A stretch of 7,445 nt of DNA from JBDKGV01 sp039798005 (GTDB lineage: Bacteria; Fibrobacterota; Fibrobacteria; UBA5070): NCBI GenBank assembly GCA_039798005.1, contig JBDKGV010000175.1, positions 1 to 7,445 of the forward strand. The letters are read 5' to 3'. Numbering within the stretch: the first letter of the stretch is position 1; each line of letters opens with the position of its first letter. The translations under genes and the position numbers were made by a program. Positions 1 through 7,359 of the stretch are shown here, in pieces. Under the pieces are notes generated by a model. The model saw only the letters and a list, made by a program, of their open reading frames with translations, had not been told where the DNA came from and searched no databases.

Positions 1-80
1 ACCGCTACAGCGCCTTTCGGTGATGCTTCCCTTTTGCAGGACGAGGATGCGGTCGACCATGCGGAAGGCGCTGTAGCGGT
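1..80. repeat. 16-bp perfect inverted repeat at the window edge
   Basis: Bases 1-16 (ACCGCTACAGCGCCTT) are the exact reverse complement of bases 65-80, with 48 bp between the arms. The right arm encodes the RYSAF segment just after the switch His of the ABC gene. The left arm falls where the normally variable C-terminal tail of the NBD is encoded and yields an unconvincing ERRCSG sequence. A fold-back join at a contig end is the simplest reading; a genuine hairpin is possible. Confidence 0.85.
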
Positions 81-1746
81 GGCTGGTCACGATCCTTGCC
101 CGACCGGCTAGCATCGGTGTCAGGTGGTCCAGGATCCGCGCCTCGGTGGTGGCATCCACGGCGGACAGGGTGTCGTCCAGGAGAAGGATCTCGGCATCCT
201 TGGCCAGGGCGCGCGCAAGGGACAAGCGCTGGCGCTGGCCGCCGGAGAGATTGATGCCGCGTTCCCCCAGCACTGCGGAGTATCCTCCCGGAATTTGAGG
301 GACGTCCTGGTCGAATGCGGCGGGCACCGACCAGGTTTCGACGGGCAATTCCGGTGCATCGGCAAGTTGCCCCATCCGGATGTTCTCCATGATGGTCTGC
401 GAGAACAGGAAGCCGTCTTGGGGGACCAAGGCAAAAAGCTTGAGAACATGTTCGGGTTGCAGGCTGGATGCGTCGATGCCACGCAGGAAGACCGTGCCTG
501 CAGGTGGCCGTCGCAGGCCGGAAAGCAGGGCAAGCAGAGTGGTCTTTCCCGATCCGGGACCACCGGCAAGGCCGATTCCTTCGCCTTCCTGAAGGGTGAA
601 GGAGATGTCCACCAAGGCCGCCGGGCCTTCCGGTCGATGCCGGAAGGAAAGGTTGCGGACATCCAGGAGCGGGACTCCGGCCCTTGCGGGTGGAATGACG
701 GAATCTGTCAAACCTTCGTGCGCCGAGCGCTCGAACCCGTCCATCTCGCGCTCCAAGGCATCCAGGCGTTCGAGGGATGCGATGCCGCGCTGGAACAGGC
801 TGGTCACCCATCCCAGTCCGACCATTGGCCACTGCAGGCGAAAGAAGACCATCACGCAGGCGGCGACGGTGCCCACCGACACGAGGTTCTGGCTGGCGGC
901 AAGGCTCCCTCGCCACAGCAGAAGGCAGATGCCGATGCCTCCCAGTGCGGTGATGGCAGGCCAGAGGATGCCCTGGGCCCAACTCGACCGGATCGCAAGC
1001 TTCCTCAGGTCCTCGGAACGGGCCACGAAGCGCTCCTCGAAGACGGCCTCTCGCCCAAGTCCCTTGACCACTCCGATGCCGGTCAGGGTGTCATGGGCAA
1101 AGGTGTTGAGTTCCGAGAGGCTTTTCTGAATACGGGCGAACGACCTGTGCATGGCGGCCATGCCGCGATTGGCAAGGATCGGGGTGAGGGCCAAGGGGAG
1201 GAGTGCCCACATCGCCAATTCTGAACTCAGGTAAAACAGGGTGGACACCGACCAGATCACCGCGACGCCGGTGCGGAACAGATGGAGGATGGCCGGCCCG
1301 ACCACATCACGGACGCGATCCAGGTCGGATGTGACCAGATTCATGAGGTCACCTGTCGATCGGGCGTCGAAGAAGGCGGGAGGCATGCGTTGCAACTTCT
1401 CGAAGAGGCGACTGCGCATGTCGTACTCGATGGCCCGGGAAGCGCGGATCACGGTCCATCGCTGGGTCCAGAGGAGAATTGCAGAGATCACGGCCGAGCC
1501 CAGGATCACGAAGAGCCACTGGTGAATCTGCTGCACCGGGGCATGGGCCCGCAATCCGTCCAAGATATTGGAAAGCAAGATGGGGGAGATTTGGTCCAAG
1601 GCTGTGGAGGCAAACACCGAGGCGATGCCGACAAGGACCGGGAGGCGGTAGGGCTTGAGCTGGACCCAAAGGTATTTGGTGATGGAAGGCACGATTCTCC
1701 CAAGATACTTGTTCCGGGCGGGGATGTTGAAAACTGAGTTGTCCAT
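1..1746 (-). CDS. ABC exporter half-transporter (TMD-NBD fusion), degenerate-site type, 3' end cut by window
   Basis: Half-transporter that would couple ATP hydrolysis to export of an unknown substrate across the inner membrane. The reading frame is open for 582 codons from ATG 1746 to base 1. An in-frame TAA lies six codons upstream of the ATG, so the start cannot be much earlier; GTG 1692, preceded by GGGAG, is an alternative. Six membrane segments fall at about residues 34-58, 76-94, 150-172, 174-193, 258-279 and 289-311. Typical exporter TMD motifs are FFDARSTGDLMN (125-136) and GVVKGLGREAVFEERF (225-240). The NBD has Walker A GGPGSGKT (395-402), a Q-loop VPQDGFLFSQT, GERG before the signature LSGGQ (500-504), Walker B ILLLDD with D525 where catalytic Glu is usual, D-loop SAVDA and the switch His556. 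Asp at that position is known from the non-hydrolysing half of heterodimeric exporters such as the BmrC and MdlA types, so a partner half-transporter is expected beyond base 1. The last few codons may be artefactual (see the inverted repeat at 1-80). Confidence 0.93.
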   Translation of the reverse strand, partial: MDNSVFNIPARNKYLGRIVPSITKYLWVQLKPYRLPVLVGIASVFASTALDQISPILLSNILDGLRAHAPVQQIHQWLFVILGSAVISAILLWTQRWTVIRASRAIEYDMRSRLFEKLQRMPPAFFDARSTGDLMNLVTSDLDRVRDVVGPAILHLFRTGVAVIWSVSTLFYLSSELAMWALLPLALTPILANRGMAAMHRSFARIQKSLSELNTFAHDTLTGIGVVKGLGREAVFEERFVARSEDLRKLAIRSSWAQGILWPAITALGGIGICLLLWRGSLAASQNLVSVGTVAACVMVFFRLQWPMVGLGWVTSLFQRGIASLERLDALEREMDGFERSAHEGLTDSVIPPARAGVPLLDVRNLSFRHRPEGPAALVDISFTLQEGEGIGLAGGPGSGKTTLLALLSGLRRPPAGTVFLRGIDASSLQPEHVLKLFALVPQDGFLFSQTIMENIRMGQLADAPELPVETWSVPAAFDQDVPQIPGGYSAVLGERGINLSGGQRQRLSLARALAKDAEILLLDDTLSAVDATTEARILDHLTPMLAGRARIVTSHRYSAFRMVDRILVLQKGSITERRCSG

Positions 1747-1766
1747 ATGGAGAAGTGGGGTTTACC

Positions 1767-1810
1767 ACAAGATATGGATTGCAATCGAGCATTTCTTGGT
1801 GTTATCTTGT
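1767..1810. promoter_or_regulatory. Divergent promoter region with mirrored TATCTTGT elements
   Basis: ACAAGATA at 1767-1774 and TATCTTGT at 1803-1810 are perfect reverse complements, so each of the two divergent genes has a TATCTTGT element pointing toward it. For the ABC gene the element TATCTT (1774 down to 1769) would be a -10 box 22 bp before ATG 1746, but no good -35 is visible at the right distance. A 10-bp palindrome GATTGCAATC (1777-1786) lies between the arms and contains the -35 used for the HU gene. Confidence 0.5.
1779..1808 (+). promoter_or_regulatory. Predicted sigma70-type promoter of the HU-like gene, probably leaderless
   Basis: TTGCAA at 1779-1784, an 18-bp spacer, then TATCTT at 1803-1808. 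Only 7 nt separate the -10 box from ATG 1816, so transcription would be expected to begin at or next to the start codon. No Shine-Dalgarno sequence precedes the ATG, which agrees with a leaderless mRNA. The same geometry recurs before the kinase and Rrf2 genes. Confidence 0.55.
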
Positions 1811-1815
1811 TTTGG

Positions 1816-2130
1816 ATGTCCAACACGACGAAACTCCAGTTGGCGGTACACGCTTCCCAGACGCAGGGCTGTACCCAAGCGCAGGCTCAAAAAGTCTTGG
1901 AGACTTTCCTTGGCTTGGTGGGGGAGCATCTCGAAACCGGCAATACGGTCGAGCTGCGCGGCTTCGGGCGCTTCAGTGCTCCCTATCGCGAACCTCGACC
2001 TGCCCGCAATCCGCATACTGGCGAGGAAGTGTTCCTTCCGCGCCGTCGCACTGCGGCCTTCCGCTTCTCTTCCGAGATCCTGGAGCAGCTCCAAGGCAAG
2101 ACCGTCGAACATCAGTTCGAGGCCGCCTGA
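1816..2130 (+). CDS. HU/IHF-family nucleoid-associated DNA-binding protein
   Basis: A 104-residue HU-like protein expected to bind and bend DNA in the nucleoid as a dimer. The N-terminal helical part starts TTKLQLAVHA and contains the second helix QAQKVLETFLGLVGEHLETG. Then comes the family core VELRGFGRFSAPYR (45-58) and the DNA-intercalating arm RPARNPHTGEEVFLP (61-75), with the hallmark RNPHTGE and its Pro66. The arm returns as RRRTAAFRFSSEILEQL, matching the usual AFKPGKALK region. It is slightly longer than typical 90-residue HU through a C-terminal tail GKTVEHQFEAA. ATG 1816 gives the canonical family N-terminus. The in-frame ATG 1747 would add 23 unrelated residues and start inside the predicted promoter. 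It is divergent from the ABC exporter and convergent with the kinase. Family membership is certain; HU versus an IHF-like subunit cannot be decided, so no symbol is given. Confidence 0.95.
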   Translation: MSNTTKLQLAVHASQTQGCTQAQAQKVLETFLGLVGEHLETGNTVELRGFGRFSAPYREPRPARNPHTGEEVFLPRRRTAAFRFSSEILEQLQGKTVEHQFEAA

Positions 2131-2151
2131 TTCCAGCCAAGCTTCCGGTGG

Positions 2152-4350
2152 TTATTTGACCGGCATGCTCTTGCCGTTCCTGCCGTGGGTCAGCCAGAAG
2201 ATGAGCTTGGCTTCCAGCTCCTCCGGCACGAAGGGCTTGGTCACGAAGTCATCCATCCCCAGTTCCATGGCAAGTTGGCGTCGATCATTCAATGCCGAGG
2301 CCGTCAAGGCGATGATCGGTGCGGAAAAACCCGCGTCCCTCAAGTGGCGGGTGGCTTGGTAGCCGTCCATGACCGGCATCTGCAGATCCATCAGGACGAT
2401 GTCGAAGGGCTTGGAAAGTCCCATGTTCACGGCTTCCTGTCCGTTTTCGGCGTGTGACCAATCCAGTTGCCACAGGTCCAGGAATTGCCCTACGACCATG
2501 GTATTGACTGGATTGTCCTCGACCAAGAGCAGTCGACGGCTTGCGAGGGTCGTGGTGGGTTGTGCCAAGGGTGCGGCATCGGGTTCCAAGGGGGGATTTG
2601 CCAGCGGAACCATGATCTGAAAGGTGAAGGTCGAACCTTTTCCTTGGCTGCTGCTGACGGAGAGTACGCCTCCCATGGCATCCACGAGGCGACTGGAAAT
2701 GGCAAGGCCGAGTCCAGTCCCGCCAAACCGACGGGTCGTTGAGCTTTCGGCCTGGGAGAACTGCTCGAAGATCTTGTGGAGCATGGTGCGTGGGATGCCA
2801 ATGCCCGTGTCGTTGATGGAAAATTCAAGCCCGCTCAAGCCCTCAAGGAGGCCGCTTGCCCGCACACGCAAGATCACGCCGCCCTCGTGGGTGAACTTGA
2901 TGGCATTGCCGATGATATTGGTGAGGACTTGCCGCAGGCGGACCGGGTCGGCACTGATCCAGTCGACGGCGCCTTCGTGCCAGAAAAGATCGAGAGAAAT
3001 GTTCTTTTCCTGGGCTTGGGGCAGCAGGCTTCCCGTGACGCTCCGGCACAGGTCGCGACAGGAAAAGACGGTGTGCTCGAGCTCCAGTCGACCGGAATCG
3101 ATCTTGGAGAAATCCAAGATGTCGTTCACCAGCGCCATGAGGTGCTGGCCGGATGTCTGCAGGATGCGGATGTTCTCCTGTTGATCCTCGCGAGGTTCGT
3201 TCTTTGCCAGCAGATTGGAGATGCCCACCAAGGCATTGAGCGGGGTGCGGATCTCATGGCTCATGGTGGAGAGGAAATCCGTCTTGGCCAAGGCGGTGTT
3301 CTCGGCATTCTCCTTGGCCTTCTGCAACTCCTCCATCGCCTGTCTGCGCTGGGTGATGTCCTCGATCACCCAAACGAAATTCGCAAGGTTTCCCGAGCTG
3401 TCGTTCATGCGGGAGATCGTGGCGTCGATCCAGTAGAGTTGACCGTCCTTCCGCGCATTGCAGATCTCCCCCTGCCAACTGTCGCCGTGCATGGTGGTGG
3501 CAAGGATGTCCTCGTCAAGGTCCGGGGCGTTCAGCTCCGACTCCAGCATGCTGGATGGCTGCTGGATGAGCGCCTCGCGGGGATAACCGGAGATCGTCTC
3601 GATGACCGGATTGGCGTAGACGATGATCCCGTTGGCATCGGTGATCAATACGGCCGCCGGGGATGCCTCGACGGCGCGTTGAAGCAAGCGGCGCTCCTGT
3701 TCCATGGCAAGGTCGGCGGTCTTGTCGCGGGCGACCCCCAAGTAGCCGATGATGACCCCTTCGGAATCCAGGATGGACGTGATCGACAAGATGACCCTGA
3801 ATCGCGTTCCATTGCGCCGAATGTACCACCATTCGATCTCGTTGAATTCCTTCCGACTGGCCGGTTCGGAGAACGTGGAAAATCCCGGCGAGAAATCGGT
3901 GTTCCACCGGATGTTCTGCTCGCGACTGCGTTCGGCGACCTCTTCCGGGTCGTGAAGGATCGCCGGGGTCGCCTCAAGCGACCTGAGTTCTTCCAGCGTC
4001 CAGCCAAGCTCCTGCTCGGCGGCGGGATTGATGCTTGTGATGAGGCCTTGGAGGTCGGTGCTGATGACGAGGTATCTGGTCGAACCCATGATCGAACGCA
4101 GCAGGTCGGGTGGATTCCCGTCCTTGGCGTCGCTTGGATCCGGCGGGGTGGACCGGATCCGTTTGAGTGCCAGCGCGGTGCCGGCCAAGGCAAGGAGGCC
4201 CAGGCCAAGCGGCACGGCGAGGAAGGGACGCATCATGTCCGTCGGGATCCAAATCCCCATCGACACGCCGATCATGGCAAGCAACAGCAGCGCCTCCGAG
4301 GCCGCAGCGGCTCCAAGACCCCGTGAAATCCATGGATCTCTCGTTCCCAT
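2152..4350 (-). CDS. Membrane-anchored hybrid sensor histidine kinase (PAS-PAS-HisKA-HATPase-REC)
   Basis: Hybrid two-component kinase of 732 residues. Two TM helices (about 12-35 and 42-62) are joined by a loop of only about 6 residues, so there is no periplasmic sensor and input probably comes through the membrane or the cytoplasmic PAS domains. PAS1 covers about 85-213 (RYLVISTDLQGLITSINPAA) and PAS2 about 220-338 (ASPAAVLITDANGIIVYANP). A short helical linker (EELQKAKENAEN) precedes HisKA with the H-box MSHEIRTPLN (phospho-His365). HATPase_c shows the N-box NIIGNAIKFTH (Asn482), G1 NDTGIGIP (Asp514), F-box IFEQFSQAESS and G2 GGTGLGL. The C-terminal REC domain has acidic pair E611/D612, phospho-acceptor D655 (LMDLQMPVMDGY), T683 and K705. 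All catalytic residues are present. ATG 4350 is chosen because a promoter-like TTGATT-18 bp-TACACT lies 6 nt upstream; ATG 4368 and TTG 4386 are in-frame alternatives lacking a usable Shine-Dalgarno. No separate response regulator or HPt gene lies nearby, so its output is unknown. Confidence 0.96.
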   Translation of the reverse strand: MGTRDPWISRGLGAAAASEALLLLAMIGVSMGIWIPTDMMRPFLAVPLGLGLLALAGTALALKRIRSTPPDPSDAKDGNPPDLLRSIMGSTRYLVISTDLQGLITSINPAAEQELGWTLEELRSLEATPAILHDPEEVAERSREQNIRWNTDFSPGFSTFSEPASRKEFNEIEWWYIRRNGTRFRVILSITSILDSEGVIIGYLGVARDKTADLAMEQERRLLQRAVEASPAAVLITDANGIIVYANPVIETISGYPREALIQQPSSMLESELNAPDLDEDILATTMHGDSWQGEICNARKDGQLYWIDATISRMNDSSGNLANFVWVIEDITQRRQAMEELQKAKENAENTALAKTDFLSTMSHEIRTPLNALVGISNLLAKNEPREDQQENIRILQTSGQHLMALVNDILDFSKIDSGRLELEHTVFSCRDLCRSVTGSLLPQAQEKNISLDLFWHEGAVDWISADPVRLRQVLTNIIGNAIKFTHEGGVILRVRASGLLEGLSGLEFSINDTGIGIPRTMLHKIFEQFSQAESSTTRRFGGTGLGLAISSRLVDAMGGVLSVSSSQGKGSTFTFQIMVPLANPPLEPDAAPLAQPTTTLASRRLLLVEDNPVNTMVVGQFLDLWQLDWSHAENGQEAVNMGLSKPFDIVLMDLQMPVMDGYQATRHLRDAGFSAPIIALTASALNDRRQLAMELGMDDFVTKPFVPEELEAKLIFWLTHGRNGKSMPVK

Positions 4351-4356
4351 GGGATC

Positions 4357-4386
4357 AGTGTACCGCATTGGAGTTCGACGAATCAA
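4357..4386 (-). promoter_or_regulatory. Predicted promoter of the hybrid kinase, probably leaderless
   Basis: On the minus strand TTGATT (4386-4381) is followed by an 18-bp spacer and TACACT (4362-4357), then 6 nt to ATG 4350. The geometry matches the HU and Rrf2 promoters exactly apart from one base in the final gap. If it is real, the upstream in-frame ATG 4368 and TTG 4386 lie in the promoter and are not used. Confidence 0.45.
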
Positions 4387-4458
4387 GTCCTAGTGCGTGT
4401 TTCAGTTTACCTTGTCGGAGTCCCTCCGGTCGGTGCGGCGTGAATGGCTGCCGTGGGG

Positions 4459-4481
4459 AGTGCCTTTCCGGGCGCTTTTTT
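4459..4481 (+). terminator. Terminator-like hairpin with T-run in the leader of the ParA-like gene
   Basis: AGTGCC (4459-4464), loop TTTCCG, GGCGCT (4471-4476) form a 6-bp stem with one G-T wobble. Its last T begins a run of six Ts (4476-4481). It points toward the ParA-like gene, whose start is 50 bp downstream. No plus-strand gene lies closely upstream that would need a terminator, so it could be a leader attenuator, a shield against read-through antisense to the kinase, or chance. The promoter of the ParA-like gene is not recognisable. Confidence 0.4.
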
Positions 4482-4520
4482 CGCTTCAATCGTCAGCAAA
4501 AGGCTCCATTGCCAAAGGGA

Positions 4521-4526
4521 AGGAAG
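4521..4526 (+). promoter_or_regulatory. Strong Shine-Dalgarno deciding the ParA-like gene start
   Basis: AGGAAG at 4521-4526, within a longer purine run from 4515 and with its AGGA core 6 nt before ATG 4531. It favours this start over the in-frame ATG at 4444, which has no comparable site and would add 29 residues unlike the family. Confidence 0.8.
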
Positions 4527-4530
4527 CTCA

Positions 4531-5226
4531 ATGGGAAAGATCCATTTCATCGGCGGGGAAAAGGGTGGGGTCGGAAAGTCGCTGGTCTCGCGGCTTCTGG
4601 CTCAGCACATGATCGATCGCGAGTTGCCGTTTGCCGGGTTCGACACCGATCGCTCGCACGCGTCGCTTCTGCGGTACTATGCGGATTACTCACGGCTTGT
4701 CGAGGTGGGCAATGTCGAGGCGTTGGACGGGATCGTCGAAGCGGCTGCGGTCAATGCATCGCAGCGCGTGCTGGTCGATCTCGCTGCCCAGACCACTCCG
4801 GCCATTTCGCACTGGATCGAGGATTCCGAACTGGTCGAGGTCGCCAAGGAGCTGGGCGTCTCCCTGGTCTGGTGGCATGTGATGGATGCCGGGCGGGATT
4901 CCGTGGAGCTGCTGCGCAGTTTTCTCGATCGCTTTGGAGGACGCATGCAGCTTGTGCTGGTCCTGAACGAAATTCGAGGGGAGCGGTTCCAGTTGCTGGA
5001 GGAATCCGGCTTGGACAAGCGTGCGTTTGAGCTCGGGGCGAAGGTACTCCCGCTGCGCAAACTCAACGATGACAGCATGCGCAAGATCGATGCGCAAGGC
5101 GCGAGTTTTTGGGCGGCGATGAATCCGGTGTCGCAGCACAATGCGACGCTGGGCCTTTTGGAGCGCCGAAGGGTCCGTTCCTGGCTCGAGCGGATCTCCG
5201 AGGATTTCGACCGCATCGGAGTCTGA
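4531..5226 (+). CDS. Stand-alone ParA/MinD-like P-loop ATPase
   Basis: A 231-residue SIMIBI-class ATPase. The N-terminus IHFIGGEKGGVGKS carries the deviant Walker A typical of ParA/MinD (signature Lys11, P-loop Lys16). It is followed by switch-I-like FDTDRSH (Asp38, Asp40) and Walker B/switch II RVLVDLAAQT (Asp83). The second half contains WWHVMDAGRDSVELL, a VLVLNEIRG strand and a conserved-looking C-terminus ending LGLLERRRVRSWLE. No N-terminal helix-turn-helix or membrane-targeting helix is seen, so it is not a classical plasmid ParA or MinD. From memory, similar proteins in proteobacterial genomes carry labels such as mobilization protein or nucleotide-binding protein; that name is not evidence of function. 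No ParB or centromere-like repeats are nearby. It stands alone between divergent and convergent neighbours, so it is probably monocistronic. ATPase activity is very likely; its cargo is unknown. Confidence 0.9.
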   Translation: MGKIHFIGGEKGGVGKSLVSRLLAQHMIDRELPFAGFDTDRSHASLLRYYADYSRLVEVGNVEALDGIVEAAAVNASQRVLVDLAAQTTPAISHWIEDSELVEVAKELGVSLVWWHVMDAGRDSVELLRSFLDRFGGRMQLVLVLNEIRGERFQLLEESGLDKRAFELGAKVLPLRKLNDDSMRKIDAQGASFWAAMNPVSQHNATLGLLERRRVRSWLERISEDFDRIGV

Positions 5227-5377
5227 CGACCGAGCGGGATGCGACCCGTGGCGCATTGCGTCCGCTAGTCGTTCGTGGATCTGGCCAATGCCGCGTTGCG
5301 CCAGGGATGCCGGCCGAAAGGCCCAAGACCCCGGCGCCCCGCGCCGAGGCTTGGCAGGCAGCCCGGCCTGACAGGCC
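5226..5377. other. Hairpin-dense convergent intergenic region
   Basis: Between the stops of the ParA-like gene and sufB there is no coding sequence, but successive inverted repeats fill the space. A three-tier stem pairs 5226-5230 with 5268-5272, 5233-5237 with 5262-5266 and 5239-5243 with 5252-5256. A stem at 5281-5290/5294-5304 has about 10 pairs and one bulge. GGCC-GAAA-GGCC lies at 5312-5323. A long stem pairs 5323-5327 with 5350-5354 and CGGCGC 5332-5337 with GCGCCG 5341-5346. GGCCT-GAC-AGGCC lies at 5365-5377. None is followed by a T-run on the plus strand. It may be a structured 3' UTR or an unrecognised RNA; I match it to no known family. Confidence 0.45.
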
Positions 5378-5383
5378 AGAAAC

Positions 5384-5409
5384 GAAAAGAGCCACCCCTG
5401 TGGCGGCTC
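5384..5409 (-). terminator. Rho-independent terminator of the Rrf2-sufB operon
   Basis: On the minus strand, starting 32 bp after the sufB stop, GAGCCGCCAC (5409-5400), loop AGGG, GTGGCTC (5395-5389) form a 7-bp stem interrupted by a 3-nt bulge, or a tight GCCAC/GTGGC stem. It is followed by CTTTTCGTTT. Position and orientation fit the end of the suf transcript. Confidence 0.7.
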
Positions 5410-5440
5410 CAAACGGATGGCCTGAAGGAGGCGCCCGACC

Positions 5441-6909
<1,469 letters not shown>

Positions 6910-6913
<4 letters not shown>

Positions 6914-7353
6914 GGTGTGGCTCCAGGGGTGACGCGGTGTCGGGCGTTCAGGAAGAGGGGGTGGACCATCTCGAAAAGCGTGATGCTTTCCAGGCTCTGG
7001 CGGATGGCGTCCGAGATGAGGTTCCAGTTGGGCTTGGTGGGGCAGCGTCCGGCCAGTTCGCAAACGCCGCCTGCCTCGGTGCATTCGGTGAGCTCGATCG
7101 GGCCTTCGACGGCGGCGATGATCTCGGCCAAGTTGATGCGCTGGGCTGGGCGGGTGAGGGCATAGCCGCCACTGGCGCCACGGGTGGAGGCAAGCAGCCC
7201 GGCCTTGGACAGGAGCTTTGCCGTCTTGTTGATCATGGGAAGCGACACGCCGGTTTCCTGGGCCAGTTCCGTGGTGGAACGCTGGGCATCCTTCTTTGCG
7301 AACTGGCTCATCAAGAGGATCGCATAGTCGGCTTGTTTGGTCAGCTTGATCAC
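6910..7353 (-). CDS. Rrf2-family SUF system regulator (IscR-like)
   Basis: Transcription factor of 147 residues in the Rrf2 family, which includes IscR, most likely sensing Fe-S status and controlling this suf unit. The N-terminus VIKLTKQADYAILLMSQFA is the canonical Rrf2 start. The winged HTH spans about 26-68 (TELAQETGVSLPMINKTAKLLSKAGLL), with the wing RGASGGY. Three cysteines, C91, C98 and C104 (ECTEAGGVCELAGRC), match the number and approximate position of the IscR cluster ligands C92/C98/C104. The following PTKPNWNLISDAIRQSLE resembles the SUF-regulator subgroup first defined in Xanthomonas. Start GTG 7353 is chosen on homology; the in-frame TTG at 7389 overlaps the predicted -35 and would add 12 unrelated residues. 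The stop overlaps the sufB start by 4 bp, so translation is probably coupled. The promoter contains a palindrome, suggesting autoregulation. DNA target and cluster type are inferred, not shown. Confidence 0.93.
6921..6924 (-). promoter_or_regulatory. Shine-Dalgarno deciding the sufB start
   Basis: GGAG on the minus strand, inside the end of the Rrf2 gene and 7 nt before ATG 6913. It supports this start and coupled translation within the two-gene operon. Confidence 0.7.
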
Positions 7354-7359
7354 GAATTT

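Noticed and set aside
124..1224. Plus-strand open frame of 366 codons across the ABC gene
   Set aside because: Antisense to the ABC exporter, whose frame holds Walker A, signature, Walker B and switch His.
1747..1815. Longer HU-like protein starting at ATG 1747
   Set aside because: It adds 23 residues unlike any HU N-terminus and would be translated from within the predicted promoter.
2776..4326. Long open frame (516 codons) on the plus strand across the kinase gene
   Set aside because: It lies antisense to an unmistakable kinase with all catalytic motifs; the opposite frame stays open because of GC-rich codon bias and shows no recognisable domain.
4444..4530. Longer ParA-like protein starting at ATG 4444
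   Set aside because: The extra residues run through the hairpin and T-run and lack a Shine-Dalgarno; ATG 4531 has a strong one and starts right before the P-loop strand.
4531..5226. Plasmid partition or mobile-element module
   Set aside because: No ParB, replication gene, integrase, transposase or att-like repeats; the neighbours are housekeeping-type genes.
5226..5409. Known structured RNA (tmRNA, RNase P, 6S, SRP) or a CRISPR array
   Set aside because: None of the conserved cores I know is present and there are no regularly spaced direct repeats.
6914..7084. N-terminal extension of sufB to an upstream start
   Set aside because: The extra 57 residues are an out-of-frame reading of the Rrf2 gene; ATG 6913 has a Shine-Dalgarno and the family N-terminus.
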